Source of the DNA: JAGXFP01 sp046484585
GTDB taxonomy: Bacteria > Desulfobacterota > Desulfobulbia > Desulfobulbales > JAGXFP01
NCBI GenBank assembly: GCA_046484585.1
Contig: JAWOIQ010000093.1
Span: forward strand, 8,423-72,422
Length of the DNA: 64,000 nucleotides
Direction: 5' to 3'
The first letter of the stretch is position 1; each line of letters starts with the position of its first letter. This document shows positions 43,219 through 51,764 of this stretch, piece after piece. A program made the position numbers and the translations under genes. The notes beneath the pieces were generated by a model, which did no database searches, had not been told where the DNA came from, and worked only from the letters and a program-made list of their open reading frames with translations.

Positions 43219-44649
43219 ATGAAGATCCTGGTCACCGGCGCGACCGGTTATATCGGCAGACGGCTGAAGGAACGGCTCCTAGGCAAACCTGACTGCCGGC
43301 TGCGCCTCCTGGTCCGCAACCGCAACAAGGTACGCCCCTCGGTTCGCGACCGGGTCGAGATCGTCGAGGGCGACACCTTTAACGAAGAACCCCTCAACCG
43401 GGCCCTGGCCGGGATCGAGGTGGCCTACTACCTGATCCATTCCATGGGTTCCGCCAAGGATTACCGGGATCTCGACCGGCTCAGCGCCGAAAATTTCCGG
43501 GAAGCGGCGATCCGGGCCGGGGTAAAACGGATTATTTACCTGGGCGGCCTCGGCGTCAGGGAAACGGCCAGCAAGCACCTGTTGAGCCGGATCGAGACCG
43601 GCGAAGTGCTGAGCGCCAAACCGGAGTGGATCGAGACCATCTGGTTCCGGGCCGGGGTGATTATCGGCTCGGGCAGCGCCAGTTTCGAGATCATCCGCAA
43701 CCTGGTCCAGAAGCTGCCGGTGATGGTCACCCCGAAATGGGTGAATACCCTGACCCAGCCCATCGCGGTTAATGATGTCATCTCCTATCTCGCGGCAGCG
43801 GCCGATAAGGAATTTCCCGGCAACCTGACCGTCGATATCGGCTCATCCCCGATGTCCTTCCGGGAAATGATCCTGGAGGCGGCCGCGGTAATGAATCTCA
43901 AGCGCCTGATGATTCCGGTCCCGGTCCTGAGTCCCAAACTCTCCTCCTACTGGCTGATTCTCCTGACCCCGATCAATTATCAACTTGCCGCCGCCCTGGT
44001 AGAGGGACTTAAATCGGAAACCGTGGTCTTAAACGATCACGCCCGGCGGTATTTCCCGGAGATCGTACCTGTTTACTATCGGCAAGCCATCCGGCAGGCC
44101 ATGGGAGAACTGGAGGACAACCAGGTCTTGAGCCGCTGGTGCGACAGCAGCGGCGGCGCGGTCTGCGACATCAAGGACCTGGACGACCCGACCTCGGCCG
44201 TTCTCCGGGACAGTCGGGAATACCCCCTCGGAGATGCGACCCCGGCTGAGGTCTTTACCGCGGCCTGCACCCTGGGGGGTGAGCACGGCTGGTTCCGCTA
44301 TCATTTCCTCTGGCAGTTCCGGGGTCTGGTAGATAAATTACTGGGAGGCTACGGTCTCAATCGGGGAAGGCGGGTCAGAGATGAACTTCGGGTCGGTGAT
44401 TCCCTCGATTTCTGGAAGGTGGCCGATCTCCGGGAAAACAAGAGATTACTGCTCCTCGCCCAGATGAAGGTGCCCGGCAAGGCCTGGCTGGAGTTCGATA
44501 TCCAGCCGGACAAACTGGTCCAGACCGCCCATTTCCTGCCCAGCGGCCTCTGGGGCAGGCTTTACTGGTACAGCGTTGCGCCTCTCCATCACCTGGTCTT
44601 CTCCAACCTGGCCAGACAGATCGTCCTTCAGGCCCGTCGGAACCGGTAA
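43219..44649 (+). CDS. NAD(P)-binding SDR protein with DUF2867 domain
   Basis: A 476-residue protein. The N-terminal Rossmann fold of the NmrA/YbjT kind (MKILVTGATGYIGRRL, GDTFNEEPLNRAL, YYLIHSM, RIIYLGGLG) covers about 1-290 and lacks an obvious catalytic YxxxK. The C-terminal DUF2867 domain (about 310-476; HGWFRYHFLWQFRGLVDKL, VGDSLDFWKV, PGKAWLEFDI) is typical of this combination. Function is unknown; related proteins are called nucleoside-diphosphate-sugar epimerases only by fold. It starts 12 bp after the DUF523 gene and is probably in its operon, next to the UV repair gene. Confidence 0.88.
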   Translation: MKILVTGATGYIGRRLKERLLGKPDCRLRLLVRNRNKVRPSVRDRVEIVEGDTFNEEPLNRALAGIEVAYYLIHSMGSAKDYRDLDRLSAENFREAAIRAGVKRIIYLGGLGVRETASKHLLSRIETGEVLSAKPEWIETIWFRAGVIIGSGSASFEIIRNLVQKLPVMVTPKWVNTLTQPIAVNDVISYLAAAADKEFPGNLTVDIGSSPMSFREMILEAAAVMNLKRLMIPVPVLSPKLSSYWLILLTPINYQLAAALVEGLKSETVVLNDHARRYFPEIVPVYYRQAIRQAMGELEDNQVLSRWCDSSGGAVCDIKDLDDPTSAVLRDSREYPLGDATPAEVFTAACTLGGEHGWFRYHFLWQFRGLVDKLLGGYGLNRGRRVRDELRVGDSLDFWKVADLRENKRLLLLAQMKVPGKAWLEFDIQPDKLVQTAHFLPSGLWGRLYWYSVAPLHHLVFSNLARQIVLQARRNR

Positions 44650-44783
44650 TCCGAGATGTCTTTCAGGGTACCCGCGAGTCAGGTTTTCAGATTGTAAAGT
44701 CGGAAAAGTCATTAGCGGCGATCAGTCGTCCGTTCCAGCGCCTTATCGGCAATTTGCCTTGAATCCTTTCGGCGGGGAAAGTC

Positions 44784-45824
44784 TTATCCGCCAAGTGTGA
44801 TATCCTGATCCTGGTACCACGCAAAAGCGTTGTATATATGCTCCGGCCTGAATTCAGGCCACAGTTCATCCACTACATAAAAATCGGAGTAAATTGTTTG
44901 GATCGGCAAAAAACCACTCAGCCTGCGCCGACTTCCCCATCTTACAACCAAATCGATCCTCGAAATGCCGGAGGAAGCGATCCTCTTCGTAAATCGCTCA
45001 CCCTTGTCAGCACTATGATTATCAAGTGCCTGTTTAAGATCCCAGTTCCAACCGTAGTTTATAAGAAAATTCACCTTGATGCGCCCGGTTGCGGACTTGT
45101 CTCGTTTTGTAAAAGGAAGTAGTTCCGCCGGGAAGAGAGGCGTCTTGGTATTTCCCACTACCAGGATATCCACATCTTTTTGGGCAAGCAGCAGCACAGC
45201 TTCCACACAGGCCTGTCGGAAGGCATCGGTTTGCGGGGCTGGGCGTTTTGTGTTGTCCTGGGTAAAGCCGTAAAAAGTAATTTCCCTGACACCTCGCAGA
45301 CCTTCACATATATTGTAAAGCTGTAAACCTGGTCCAACTCCATGTTTGTAGCCATCCTGTTTTCCCATACCATTGCGCTGTGCCCACCTGCGGTTGCCAT
45401 CCGGTATAATTCCAATGTGTTCAGGCAGCCGTTTAAAAGAAGGAAAATCCATTTTTTGCAACTCCGCTATTTTTAAATGCATATTTCCAGGTTCCCTTTT
45501 TATGCCCGCGTAATCGTTTCCGGAGGCGCTTGAGGGTATGCCGGCAAGAACCGTCTTGTATAGACTTTTCCAGATATAATAACCGGCTGAATAATAGATA
45601 TTATGGAAAAAAAGCGAAATCGAAGTCAAGTCATAGAATTCCTCTGCCATCCGGATGAATTCGTGACAGATTTTGAGGCCGCCGCCCTTACCATATCGGG
45701 TAAGCGTCCGGGGGGAAACAACCGGGATGGCCAATAATGCCTGGATCGCGCCATGATTTGGGTCATATTTGGTCGTCTCGATTGAGCAAAACCAGGTGTA
45801 GCCCACCTCAAGAAGCTTATCCAT
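44784..45824 (-). CDS. Cis-prenyltransferase (UppS-like paralogue) with extra N-terminal domain
   Basis: Residues about 120-346 form an undecaprenyl-diphosphate-synthase-like domain: HIGIIPDGNRRWAQRNG (the catalytic Asp motif), GYKHGVGPGLQLYNIC, EITFYGFTQDNTKRP, LINYGWNWDL, and the C-terminal RWGSRRRLSGFLPIQTIYSD then FYVVDELWPEF, where canonical UppS has RTSGEQRLSNF. The N-terminal 120 residues (LEVGYTWFCSIETTKYDPN and following) match nothing I recognise. The RWGSRRRL variant suggests a paralogue with another chain length or acceptor rather than the cell-wall UppS. The start ATG at 45824 is preferred over TTG 45848. It is not next to other lipid genes. Confidence 0.85.
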   Translation of the reverse strand: MDKLLEVGYTWFCSIETTKYDPNHGAIQALLAIPVVSPRTLTRYGKGGGLKICHEFIRMAEEFYDLTSISLFFHNIYYSAGYYIWKSLYKTVLAGIPSSASGNDYAGIKREPGNMHLKIAELQKMDFPSFKRLPEHIGIIPDGNRRWAQRNGMGKQDGYKHGVGPGLQLYNICEGLRGVREITFYGFTQDNTKRPAPQTDAFRQACVEAVLLLAQKDVDILVVGNTKTPLFPAELLPFTKRDKSATGRIKVNFLINYGWNWDLKQALDNHSADKGERFTKRIASSGISRIDLVVRWGSRRRLSGFLPIQTIYSDFYVVDELWPEFRPEHIYNAFAWYQDQDITLGG

Positions 45825-46049
45825 GCCTAATAAGCGGAATTCGGCCAAAATTTGATCTGTTTTACTTTGACTTTCAATATCCTCATCACGGTATGATTTT
45901 AAAAACAGAAATTGTTTATTATACGGTTATGGCTTTCTTCACCAAAGCCACTGGAAGCGTGAAATCCGTGCTAAAAACCTGGAGCAACCTGAGGGTGCGT
46001 TTAGGCCCTGATTTATAAATGATTAGTCAAATTATCGGGAGAAATGATC

Positions 46050-46496
46050 ATGAAAAGCACAGAAACAGACAGAGTCCGGGCGCATACTTCTGGAGAAATC
46101 AATCGCCAGATCGATCAGGAGACAGATGTTCGGGTGCGAAAATATTCCCAATTAAGCCCTGATGACATTACCCGCCGCATTGAAGCACTGGATCGTGAAT
46201 GGGATATGGAAAGGACCCTCGAAACCAACGCTTCCGTGTTTGGATTCACCGGGCTGGTCCTCGGCCTGACGCATAGCAAGAAGTGGTTGATGGTGCCGGG
46301 TCTAGTTTTATCATTCCTGTTCCAGCATGCGGTGCAGGGCTGGTGTCCGCCTGTCCCTGTCTTCCGTAGGCTGGGAGTGCGCACCCGTAGGGAAATAGAT
46401 CGGGAGAAATACGCTTTAAAAGTCTTGCGGGGCGATCTGGATATCAAGAAGGCATTGCCGCGTGCCGAATCGGCCTTGAAGTCGGTGGATGCTTAA
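46050..46496 (+). CDS. YgaP-like (DUF2892) membrane protein
   Basis: A 148-residue protein with a helical N-terminus (TSGEINRQIDQETDVRVRKY), a short hydrophobic hairpin (NASVFGFTGLVLGLTHSKKW, then LMVPGLVLSFLFQHAVQGW) and the conserved end CPPVPVFRRLGVRTRREIDR. The end is characteristic of the YgaP-like transmembrane domain family (DUF2892). Function is unknown. The ATG at 46050 fits the GGGAGAA site better than an ATG two codons earlier. No operon partner: the flanking gaps are above 130 bp. Confidence 0.75.
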   Translation: MKSTETDRVRAHTSGEINRQIDQETDVRVRKYSQLSPDDITRRIEALDREWDMERTLETNASVFGFTGLVLGLTHSKKWLMVPGLVLSFLFQHAVQGWCPPVPVFRRLGVRTRREIDREKYALKVLRGDLDIKKALPRAESALKSVDA

Positions 46497-46532
46497 AAGA
46501 CTGTAGTCAGGGGGGGGGAAAGAACTTTTGGG

Positions 46533-46608
46533 TTGCAAAAATACGCCACGACGCGGTAAATCGGGTTGCCATGCCTCTTTTGGGTGCTTTTTGCGACGCC
46601 ATCAAATA
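46533..46608 (-). repeat. GATGGCGTCGCAAAAAG repeat, reverse copy
   Basis: Read on the minus strand it starts TTGATGGCGTCGCAAAAAGC and continues with ACCC, a variable middle, GCGTCGTGGCGTATTTTTGC. It has the same order of blocks as the copy at 50721-50785. Confidence 0.65.
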
Positions 46609-46636
46609 AAGCGAAAGGGGCACTGAGGAGCTGTTC

Positions 46637-48226
46637 ATGGTCAATGTTCGTTTCCACGAAAACAGATTCTGGAAATGGATCCTGGGGATTGTCGGTCTCC
46701 TTTTCCTACTGCTGACCGCACTTTCTTATCTGGTTAACATTGATGCATTACGCGAGTACGCGGAACGGAGGATTAACCGGCAACTTAAGGGCTTTACGGT
46801 TCGCGTGGGCAAGGCTTATTTTCATCCGATCGGTCCATCCCTGGATCTGGACGAAATCGTCCTCATCCAGAATGAGTATCCCGACCCGCCGATTGCCGGC
46901 ATCAAGCGCTTCCACGCCAGCGTGAACTGGCTGGCGCTTATCAAAGGAAGACTTGTAGGGGATATTCTGATTGAACGCCCCCAAATATATCTTAATTTGA
47001 AGCACTTCCGGACGGAGGAGAGTGAAACCGCCTTTGAGAAGGAAGGGTGGCAGGATGCTCTAGAGGCGGTCTTCCCACTGAAAATCAATGTTATGGAAAT
47101 CAGTAACGGCGAGTTGACCTATGTGGACCAGGGTCCTTATCAGCCTCTCCACGTCGGTGAGGTATATCTCCGCGCCAACAATATCAGAAACATTTTTTCG
47201 CCGGAAAACACCTATCCTTCGCCGGTCAAACTCCGGGCGACCATCTTTGAGAAGGGAAAGCTTAATCTGGACGGCTTTGCCAATTTTCTCCAGAAGCCAC
47301 GCTTGGGCTTCAAGGGGGCGGTGGACTTGAGAGAGATGGGTCTCGGCTATTTCACCCCGATCACCAAAAGACAGAATATTTTTGTACACCAGGGTACGTT
47401 TTCCGCGCAAGGCAGTATGGAATTTGCCCGGGAAAACAGTACGGTGCATCTGCAGTCGATCGAAATTGAAGATCTCGATGCGGACTATGAACTTCGCCCT
47501 GAAACCGCGGCGAAAAAAGAAGAACAGGTGCAAAAAGCCACTGAAACCGCCAAAGAGATGAGTAACGCGCCTACTGCCCAAATCCGGATCGACCTGCTGA
47601 AAATTACCCGGGGGACACTCGGATACCTGAACCGGACCACCGAGCCGACCGTTCGGATTTATACGGACCAAATTGAGGCAACCCTCAAGGATTTCAGCAA
47701 CCAGATCGAGGAAGGCGCATCGGAATTTCAGATGCGCGGACGTTTTCTGGGTTCGGGCGACACTAACTTTACCGGGAGATTCCGGCCGGTTAGCAAGAGC
47801 CCGAATCTGGATCTTAAACTCGCCATTACCGATGTCGATATGAGGGCGATGGGCAGTATTTTTCAGGCCTATGGCAAATTTGATATCAAAGGGGGAAATT
47901 TTTCCATTTTCTCCGAAATGGCGATCCGGAACGACCGCGTCCAAGGGTATGTCAAGCCGATCTTCAAGAACATGGAAGTGACCGACATGGGCACCGATGA
48001 GGAGAAGAGCCTCTTCGATAAGCTCTACACGGAGGCCGTGAGCGGCATCGCCGAAATCCTGGAAAACGAGCCGCGCCAAGAGGTGGCTACCGAGATCGAT
48101 ATCTCGGGCCCGCTGAAGGATCCCGAGGCCGACCCCGTGCAGATTATCATCAACCTGATTAAAAATGCCTTTTTCAAAGCCATCCTTCCCGGCTTCCGGC
48201 AAGAGTTAAACCAGGAAAATCAGTAA
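46637..48226 (+). CDS. DUF748 (AsmA-like) envelope protein
   Basis: A 529-residue protein with an N-terminal membrane anchor (WKWILGIVGLLFLLLTALSY) and a long, mostly beta, periplasmic part. Features include a RINRQLKGFTVRVGKAYFHP block, SNGELTYVDQG and later repeats (TRGTLGYLNRTT, DIKGGNFSIFSEMAIRND). This is the pattern of DUF748/AsmA-like proteins, thought to form lipid-transfer or envelope-organising tubes. A Lys/Glu-rich helix lies near residues 290-310. GAGGAG precedes the ATG. The next gene starts 18 bp after its stop, so the two may be co-transcribed. Confidence 0.85.
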   Translation: MVNVRFHENRFWKWILGIVGLLFLLLTALSYLVNIDALREYAERRINRQLKGFTVRVGKAYFHPIGPSLDLDEIVLIQNEYPDPPIAGIKRFHASVNWLALIKGRLVGDILIERPQIYLNLKHFRTEESETAFEKEGWQDALEAVFPLKINVMEISNGELTYVDQGPYQPLHVGEVYLRANNIRNIFSPENTYPSPVKLRATIFEKGKLNLDGFANFLQKPRLGFKGAVDLREMGLGYFTPITKRQNIFVHQGTFSAQGSMEFARENSTVHLQSIEIEDLDADYELRPETAAKKEEQVQKATETAKEMSNAPTAQIRIDLLKITRGTLGYLNRTTEPTVRIYTDQIEATLKDFSNQIEEGASEFQMRGRFLGSGDTNFTGRFRPVSKSPNLDLKLAITDVDMRAMGSIFQAYGKFDIKGGNFSIFSEMAIRNDRVQGYVKPIFKNMEVTDMGTDEEKSLFDKLYTEAVSGIAEILENEPRQEVATEIDISGPLKDPEADPVQIIINLIKNAFFKAILPGFRQELNQENQ

Positions 48227-48244
48227 CCGTATAGCTGACACATA

Positions 48245-49489
48245 ATGATTATATTTCAGATTTTCCTGATATTAACTTTATTATTTATGGCTTTCACCTT
48301 GATGCCGTTCTGGCGTTATGAAGCATGGTGGGTGCGAGTCCTTGACTTTCCACGCATGCAGATTTTTTTACTCGGGATGCTCCTCTTCCTGTTGGAATTG
48401 GCCGTCCTCGACCTGTCTCAGCCGGCGACGTGGGGTTTACTAACAGTCATTCTCCTTTGTCTCATTATCCTGACGTGGTGGATTATTCCTTATACCCGCT
48501 TATATCCGGTCGAAGTTCAGTCTGCCGAAAACGCTGATCCGCGGAACTCCATCGGAATTCTGACTGCCAATGTGTTGACCCCGAATCGGAACGTGGATGG
48601 TTTGATTGATATTGTGCGAGAGAGCCGGCCCGATGTTTTCGTCACCTTGGAATCCGATGGATGGTGGCAGAGCAAACTGGATGTCCTGGAATCCGAATAT
48701 CGTTACACAATTAAATATCCCCTTGATAACCTTTATGGGATGCATATGTACTCAAAACTGCCCATCTCGGAGAGCCGCATTGAATTTCTGGTAGAAGACG
48801 ACGTGCCATCCATACACACGACGATCCGCCTTCCCTCGGGTAATAAAATCCGCATTCATTTCCTGCACCCGGCGCCACCCAGCCCGAATGAAAACGATGG
48901 ATCGTCTGAGCGGGACGCGGAACTGGTCATTGTCGCCAGAATCGTGGCTGAAAGCGAACTTCCCGAGATTGTTGCCGGCGATCTGAACGATGTCGCCTGG
49001 TCCGCGACATCCCGGCTGTTCAAAAAGATCAGCGGAATGCTCGACCCGCGGGTCGGACGGGGTATGTACAACACTTTTCATGCGGACTACTGGTTTATGC
49101 GCTGGCCCCTGGACCATCTTTTTCACAGTAACCACTTCACTTTGAGCCGCATCCAGAGACTGCGCGGCTTCGGATCGGATCACTTTCCCCTGTTCACAAA
49201 GCTGGTTTATGCGGAAGGGCACGAACTGATTCAGGAGGGACTAGAGGCGGATGCAGCTGACCTTGCCTGGGCTGAAAAAAAACTGGAGACTCAAGGAATC
49301 GGAAAAAGCGATATCCCCCCGGGCTTCACCAAGTTGAATGATTCAACAGAAAGCGCCGGTGTCTTTGTAGTCCAGTCTTATCCGGCGGATAGTCGGCAGA
49401 AGGTCGAGAAAGCAGTCATGGAGCAGCGGATCGAAATAAGAGCCTCTCCTGCCGTTCATCAGGGCGATGGAGTCGGCTTCGCTGTATGA
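48245..49489 (+). CDS. Membrane-anchored endonuclease/exonuclease/phosphatase family protein
   Basis: A 414-residue protein with about three N-terminal spans (IIFQIFLILTLLFMAFTLM, MQIFLLGMLLFLLELAVL, WGLLTVILLCLIILTWWII) and an EEP domain (about 100-340): GILTANVLTPN, VTLESDG, LPSGNKIRIHFLHPAPP, EIVAGDLNDVAWSATS and LDHLFHSNHF with GSDHFPLFTKL at the end. Catalytic Asn, Glu, Asp and His residues are present. Likely a phosphodiesterase acting on lipids or nucleic acids outside the cytoplasm. The last 49 codons overlap the 3' end of the HD-GYP gene on the other strand, so the C-terminal tail may be a read-through extension. Confidence 0.82.
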   Translation: MIIFQIFLILTLLFMAFTLMPFWRYEAWWVRVLDFPRMQIFLLGMLLFLLELAVLDLSQPATWGLLTVILLCLIILTWWIIPYTRLYPVEVQSAENADPRNSIGILTANVLTPNRNVDGLIDIVRESRPDVFVTLESDGWWQSKLDVLESEYRYTIKYPLDNLYGMHMYSKLPISESRIEFLVEDDVPSIHTTIRLPSGNKIRIHFLHPAPPSPNENDGSSERDAELVIVARIVAESELPEIVAGDLNDVAWSATSRLFKKISGMLDPRVGRGMYNTFHADYWFMRWPLDHLFHSNHFTLSRIQRLRGFGSDHFPLFTKLVYAEGHELIQEGLEADAADLAWAEKKLETQGIGKSDIPPGFTKLNDSTESAGVFVVQSYPADSRQKVEKAVMEQRIEIRASPAVHQGDGVGFAV

Positions 49490-50449
49490 TTTGCGGTAGA
49501 CCCGGTCATGGCAGAGAGCGTCGTAGACATCGGCAATGGCGACGATGCGGGCCGCTTCGGGGATATCTCCCCCCCGAAGGCCGTGGGGGTAGCCCCTACC
49601 GTCCCATCTTTCGTGGTGCGAGAGGGCGATATCGGCCGCCATCTCCAGCAGCGGTATTTTCGACCCGCCGAGGATCGTCGCCCCGATCCTGGGGTGTTCC
49701 ATGATCACCCTGAACTCGTCCCGGGAAAGTCGACAGGGCTTGCGCAGGATCTCGTCGGGAATGCCGATCTTGCCGATATCGTGCATGGGAGCGCCGATTC
49801 TGATATTGTCGATCGATTCCCGGTCCCAGCCCAGGGCCTCGGCCATCGCCACGCAGTACAGACCGATCCGTTTAATGTGCTCGCCTGTTTCCCCATCGCG
49901 GTAACCAGTCGCGGTGGTCAGCCGCAGGGCGATCTCCTCTTCCCTTTTGCGTACCTCGGCGGTCCGCTTCCGCACGGTTTCCTCGAGAATTTCCTTATGT
50001 CGGCTGCTTTCCAGGACCAGACGCTTTTTTTCAAGAACATTGGCGATATTGATCAGGAATTCGTTCATATTAAAGGGCTTGATGACATACCCGTCGGCAC
50101 CCAGTTCCAGGGCCTGATCGGCGGTATTCCGGTCGTAGACCGCCGTGGCCATTACCACGGCGAGATCCGGGAAAAGCTCTCTTATCCCGCCCAGCAGTTC
50201 GATTCCGGAAATATCGGGCATCCTGATATCGGAAATCAGCAGATCGTACTCTTTCTGTTCGAATAGCGTGAAGACCTCTTTGCCCTTCGCGGTATAATCG
50301 CAATCGTAGCCATCTGCTTGAAGCCATGCACAGATCACTTCCCCGACCATGAGCTCGTCATCAACGATCAGGATACTGGCTTTGGGCATCAGGGAGATAT
50401 CAGAGCGGATATTGACCGGCATTTCATTTTGTTCTTCATTTTCACTCAT
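49343..50449 (-). CDS. HD-GYP response regulator (c-di-GMP phosphodiesterase, RpfG type)
   Basis: A 368-residue protein: receiver domain (about 24-140; ILIVDDE, phosphoacceptor in LLISDIRMPD, Lys in YVIKPF), a coiled coil (about 145-175; KEILEETVRKRTAEVRKREEE) and an HD-GYP domain (about 180-360) with HDIGKIGIPDEIL and HHERWDGRGYPHGL, which are the metal and GYP motifs. It should hydrolyse c-di-GMP when phosphorylated. A diguanylate cyclase is encoded at 53633. The gene is convergent with, and overlaps by 147 bp, the EEP-family gene. The start ATG at 50449 is preceded by AGAGAGC. Confidence 0.93.
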   Translation of the reverse strand: MSENEEQNEMPVNIRSDISLMPKASILIVDDELMVGEVICAWLQADGYDCDYTAKGKEVFTLFEQKEYDLLISDIRMPDISGIELLGGIRELFPDLAVVMATAVYDRNTADQALELGADGYVIKPFNMNEFLINIANVLEKKRLVLESSRHKEILEETVRKRTAEVRKREEEIALRLTTATGYRDGETGEHIKRIGLYCVAMAEALGWDRESIDNIRIGAPMHDIGKIGIPDEILRKPCRLSRDEFRVIMEHPRIGATILGGSKIPLLEMAADIALSHHERWDGRGYPHGLRGGDIPEAARIVAIADVYDALCHDRVYRKSYSEADSIALMNGRRGSYFDPLLHDCFLDLLPTIRRIRLDYKDTGAFC

Positions 50450-50720
50450 AAAAGCTCTCTATAAATTTGATGTTTTCGCCTAATCAATTCGTTTGGTGAA
50501 GCTTGAAAACCTTGTAAATCTGCATTCTTTCCCCTTGCGAGGCGGAGGGGGTGATTTCTCTGTCGTGATCACGGACAGACAAACAAATATTCCAGATTGA
50601 TAAGGCAAACCGTCTCATAAACGCGCGGATTCAAGTTATTAAACAGTACCAAGACGATGGCGGAAGATTTCTCTGAGGTCTAATGTGCCGGGTGGTATTC
50701 GAAGTTATGCGGCTTCAGTG

Positions 50721-50785
50721 GTGATGGCGTCGCAAAAAGCACCCGCCATAGAATCCGATCTGCTGCGTCATGGCGCATTTTTGCT
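50721..50785 (+). repeat. GATGGCGTCGCAAAAAG repeat, copy with full block order
   Basis: GTGATGGCGTCGCAAAAAGC, ACCCGCCATAG, ATCCGATCTGCTGCGTCATG, GCGCATTTTTGC. A shorter relative follows at 50956-51004 (GTTGCGTCGTAAAAAATCC then GATCTGCTGCGTCGTGG). The ends GCAAAAA and TTTTTGC are complementary. Confidence 0.7.
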
Positions 50786-50803
50786 TAGGCCATCCCGTTT
50801 TTG

Positions 50804-50856
50804 TCCCACAGGGCATAAGTTTCGTACGAGCAGACAAGCTGCTCAACTCAGCTTTA
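50804..50856 (+). repeat. Dispersed hairpin repeat R1, copy 6 (closest to consensus)
   Basis: TCCCACAGGGCATAAGTTTC, then GTAC, the hairpin GAGCAG-ACAAG-CTGCTC and AACTCAGCTTTAAC. Confidence 0.85.
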
Positions 50857-51087
50857 ACTTTTTGCGAACTCGTCGGTGTTTTTAGAAAATAACAATTTTA
50901 TTAAATTATTCAATAAATATGCCATTTCCTACATAAATGTCCAGCCGCTATATTTTGGTTGCGTCGTAAAAAATCCGATCTGCTGCGTCGTGGGGTATTT
51001 TTGCTCCTTCGGCATACCACCTGAATGGCCTCATCTGGCTCACCCCAAGCCGGCTGCCGATTAAAAGATTAAAATTGATCGGCAATA

Positions 51088-51291
51088 TTTGATGAACTCG
51101 CAAAAAGTCAAAAAAAGATGTCATTTCGAACGAATGTGAGAAATCTTGTTCTTTACACCCATAAGTTTCGTTTGCACGCATAAAAGCAGGCAAGCTGCTC
51201 AACTCAGCCTTAACCAATTGATACTATTAAGATTATCCCGTTGGTCGAAATGACTTATGGCAAAGCCGACTTGTTTCGACGCCATCATATT
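51088..51291. repeat. Nested inverted repeat containing R1 copy 7
   Basis: The outer ends are TTTGATGAACTCGCAAAAAG (51089) and TTTCGACGCCATCATAT (51272 on). The inner arms are TGTCATTTCGAACG (51119) and GGTCGAAATGAC (51242). Inside lies an R1 copy (about 51155-51213) with an extra TGCACGCATAAAA segment shared with copy 8. This looks like one repeat inserted in another. Confidence 0.6.
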
Positions 51292-51539
51292 TAATGGCCA
51301 GCATCCGTCCAGCTGGTCAAAATCCGGGCAATGTCTAACTCCTGGGGAACTTGCTATTTAAGCTTAATCCGTGAAGGTTCGGGATTGGTGTCGGGCGGAG
51401 AGAATTGATTTTGAAATAAGCGTGTGGCGGTTACTTCCACCGGGCAGGAATTCCGGAGCCGGTATTGCAGGATAAGTGCGCAAGGATCGAATTCCTTAAG
51501 CCAAAGGATATCGCGGCTGCTTGCAGATTAAAACTCGGG

Positions 51540-51764
51540 CTAGGCGCTTAACTCCCATTGGGTTTTGCCGATATTGTAGCGCAGGACATAGGTGTTTTTA
51601 TCATCGCCGATAATTTTAAAATATCTCTGCCCGGGGGAAAGCCAGCGGTCGACAATCCTCACAACTTCTACTTTCCGACCATGCAAATAAAAAGATTGCG
51701 GAGCTTCTTCTCCTCGATAACCGGCATAGGCCGAGACCTCGACATCAACGAGCATTTCAGTCAT
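51540..51764 (-). CDS. Small conserved protein of unknown function (DUF6504-like)
   Basis: A 74-residue, beta-rich protein (VDVEVSAYAGYRGEEAPQSF, GRKVEVVRIVDRWLSPGQRY, FKIIGDDKNTYVLRYN) ending IGKTQWELSA. The pattern resembles small DUF6504-type proteins but this is a loose match. The ATG at 51764 overlaps the pcm stop codon (51757-51759) by a few bases, so it is translationally coupled to pcm. Function unknown. Confidence 0.7.
   Translation of the reverse strand: MTEMLVDVEVSAYAGYRGEEAPQSFYLHGRKVEVVRIVDRWLSPGQRYFKIIGDDKNTYVLRYNIGKTQWELSA

Larger units (their letters stand above)
50450..51539. other. Intergenic repeat island, no gene seen
   Basis: About 1.1 kb without a convincing gene. It carries GATGGCGTCGCAAAAAG copies (50721, 50956), R1 copies 6 and 7, a GTCATTTCGAACGAATG / GGTCGAAATGAC inverted repeat around copy 7, and a weak MITE-end match (51363-51385). 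The left end holds the promoter of the HD-GYP gene. Confidence 0.6.
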
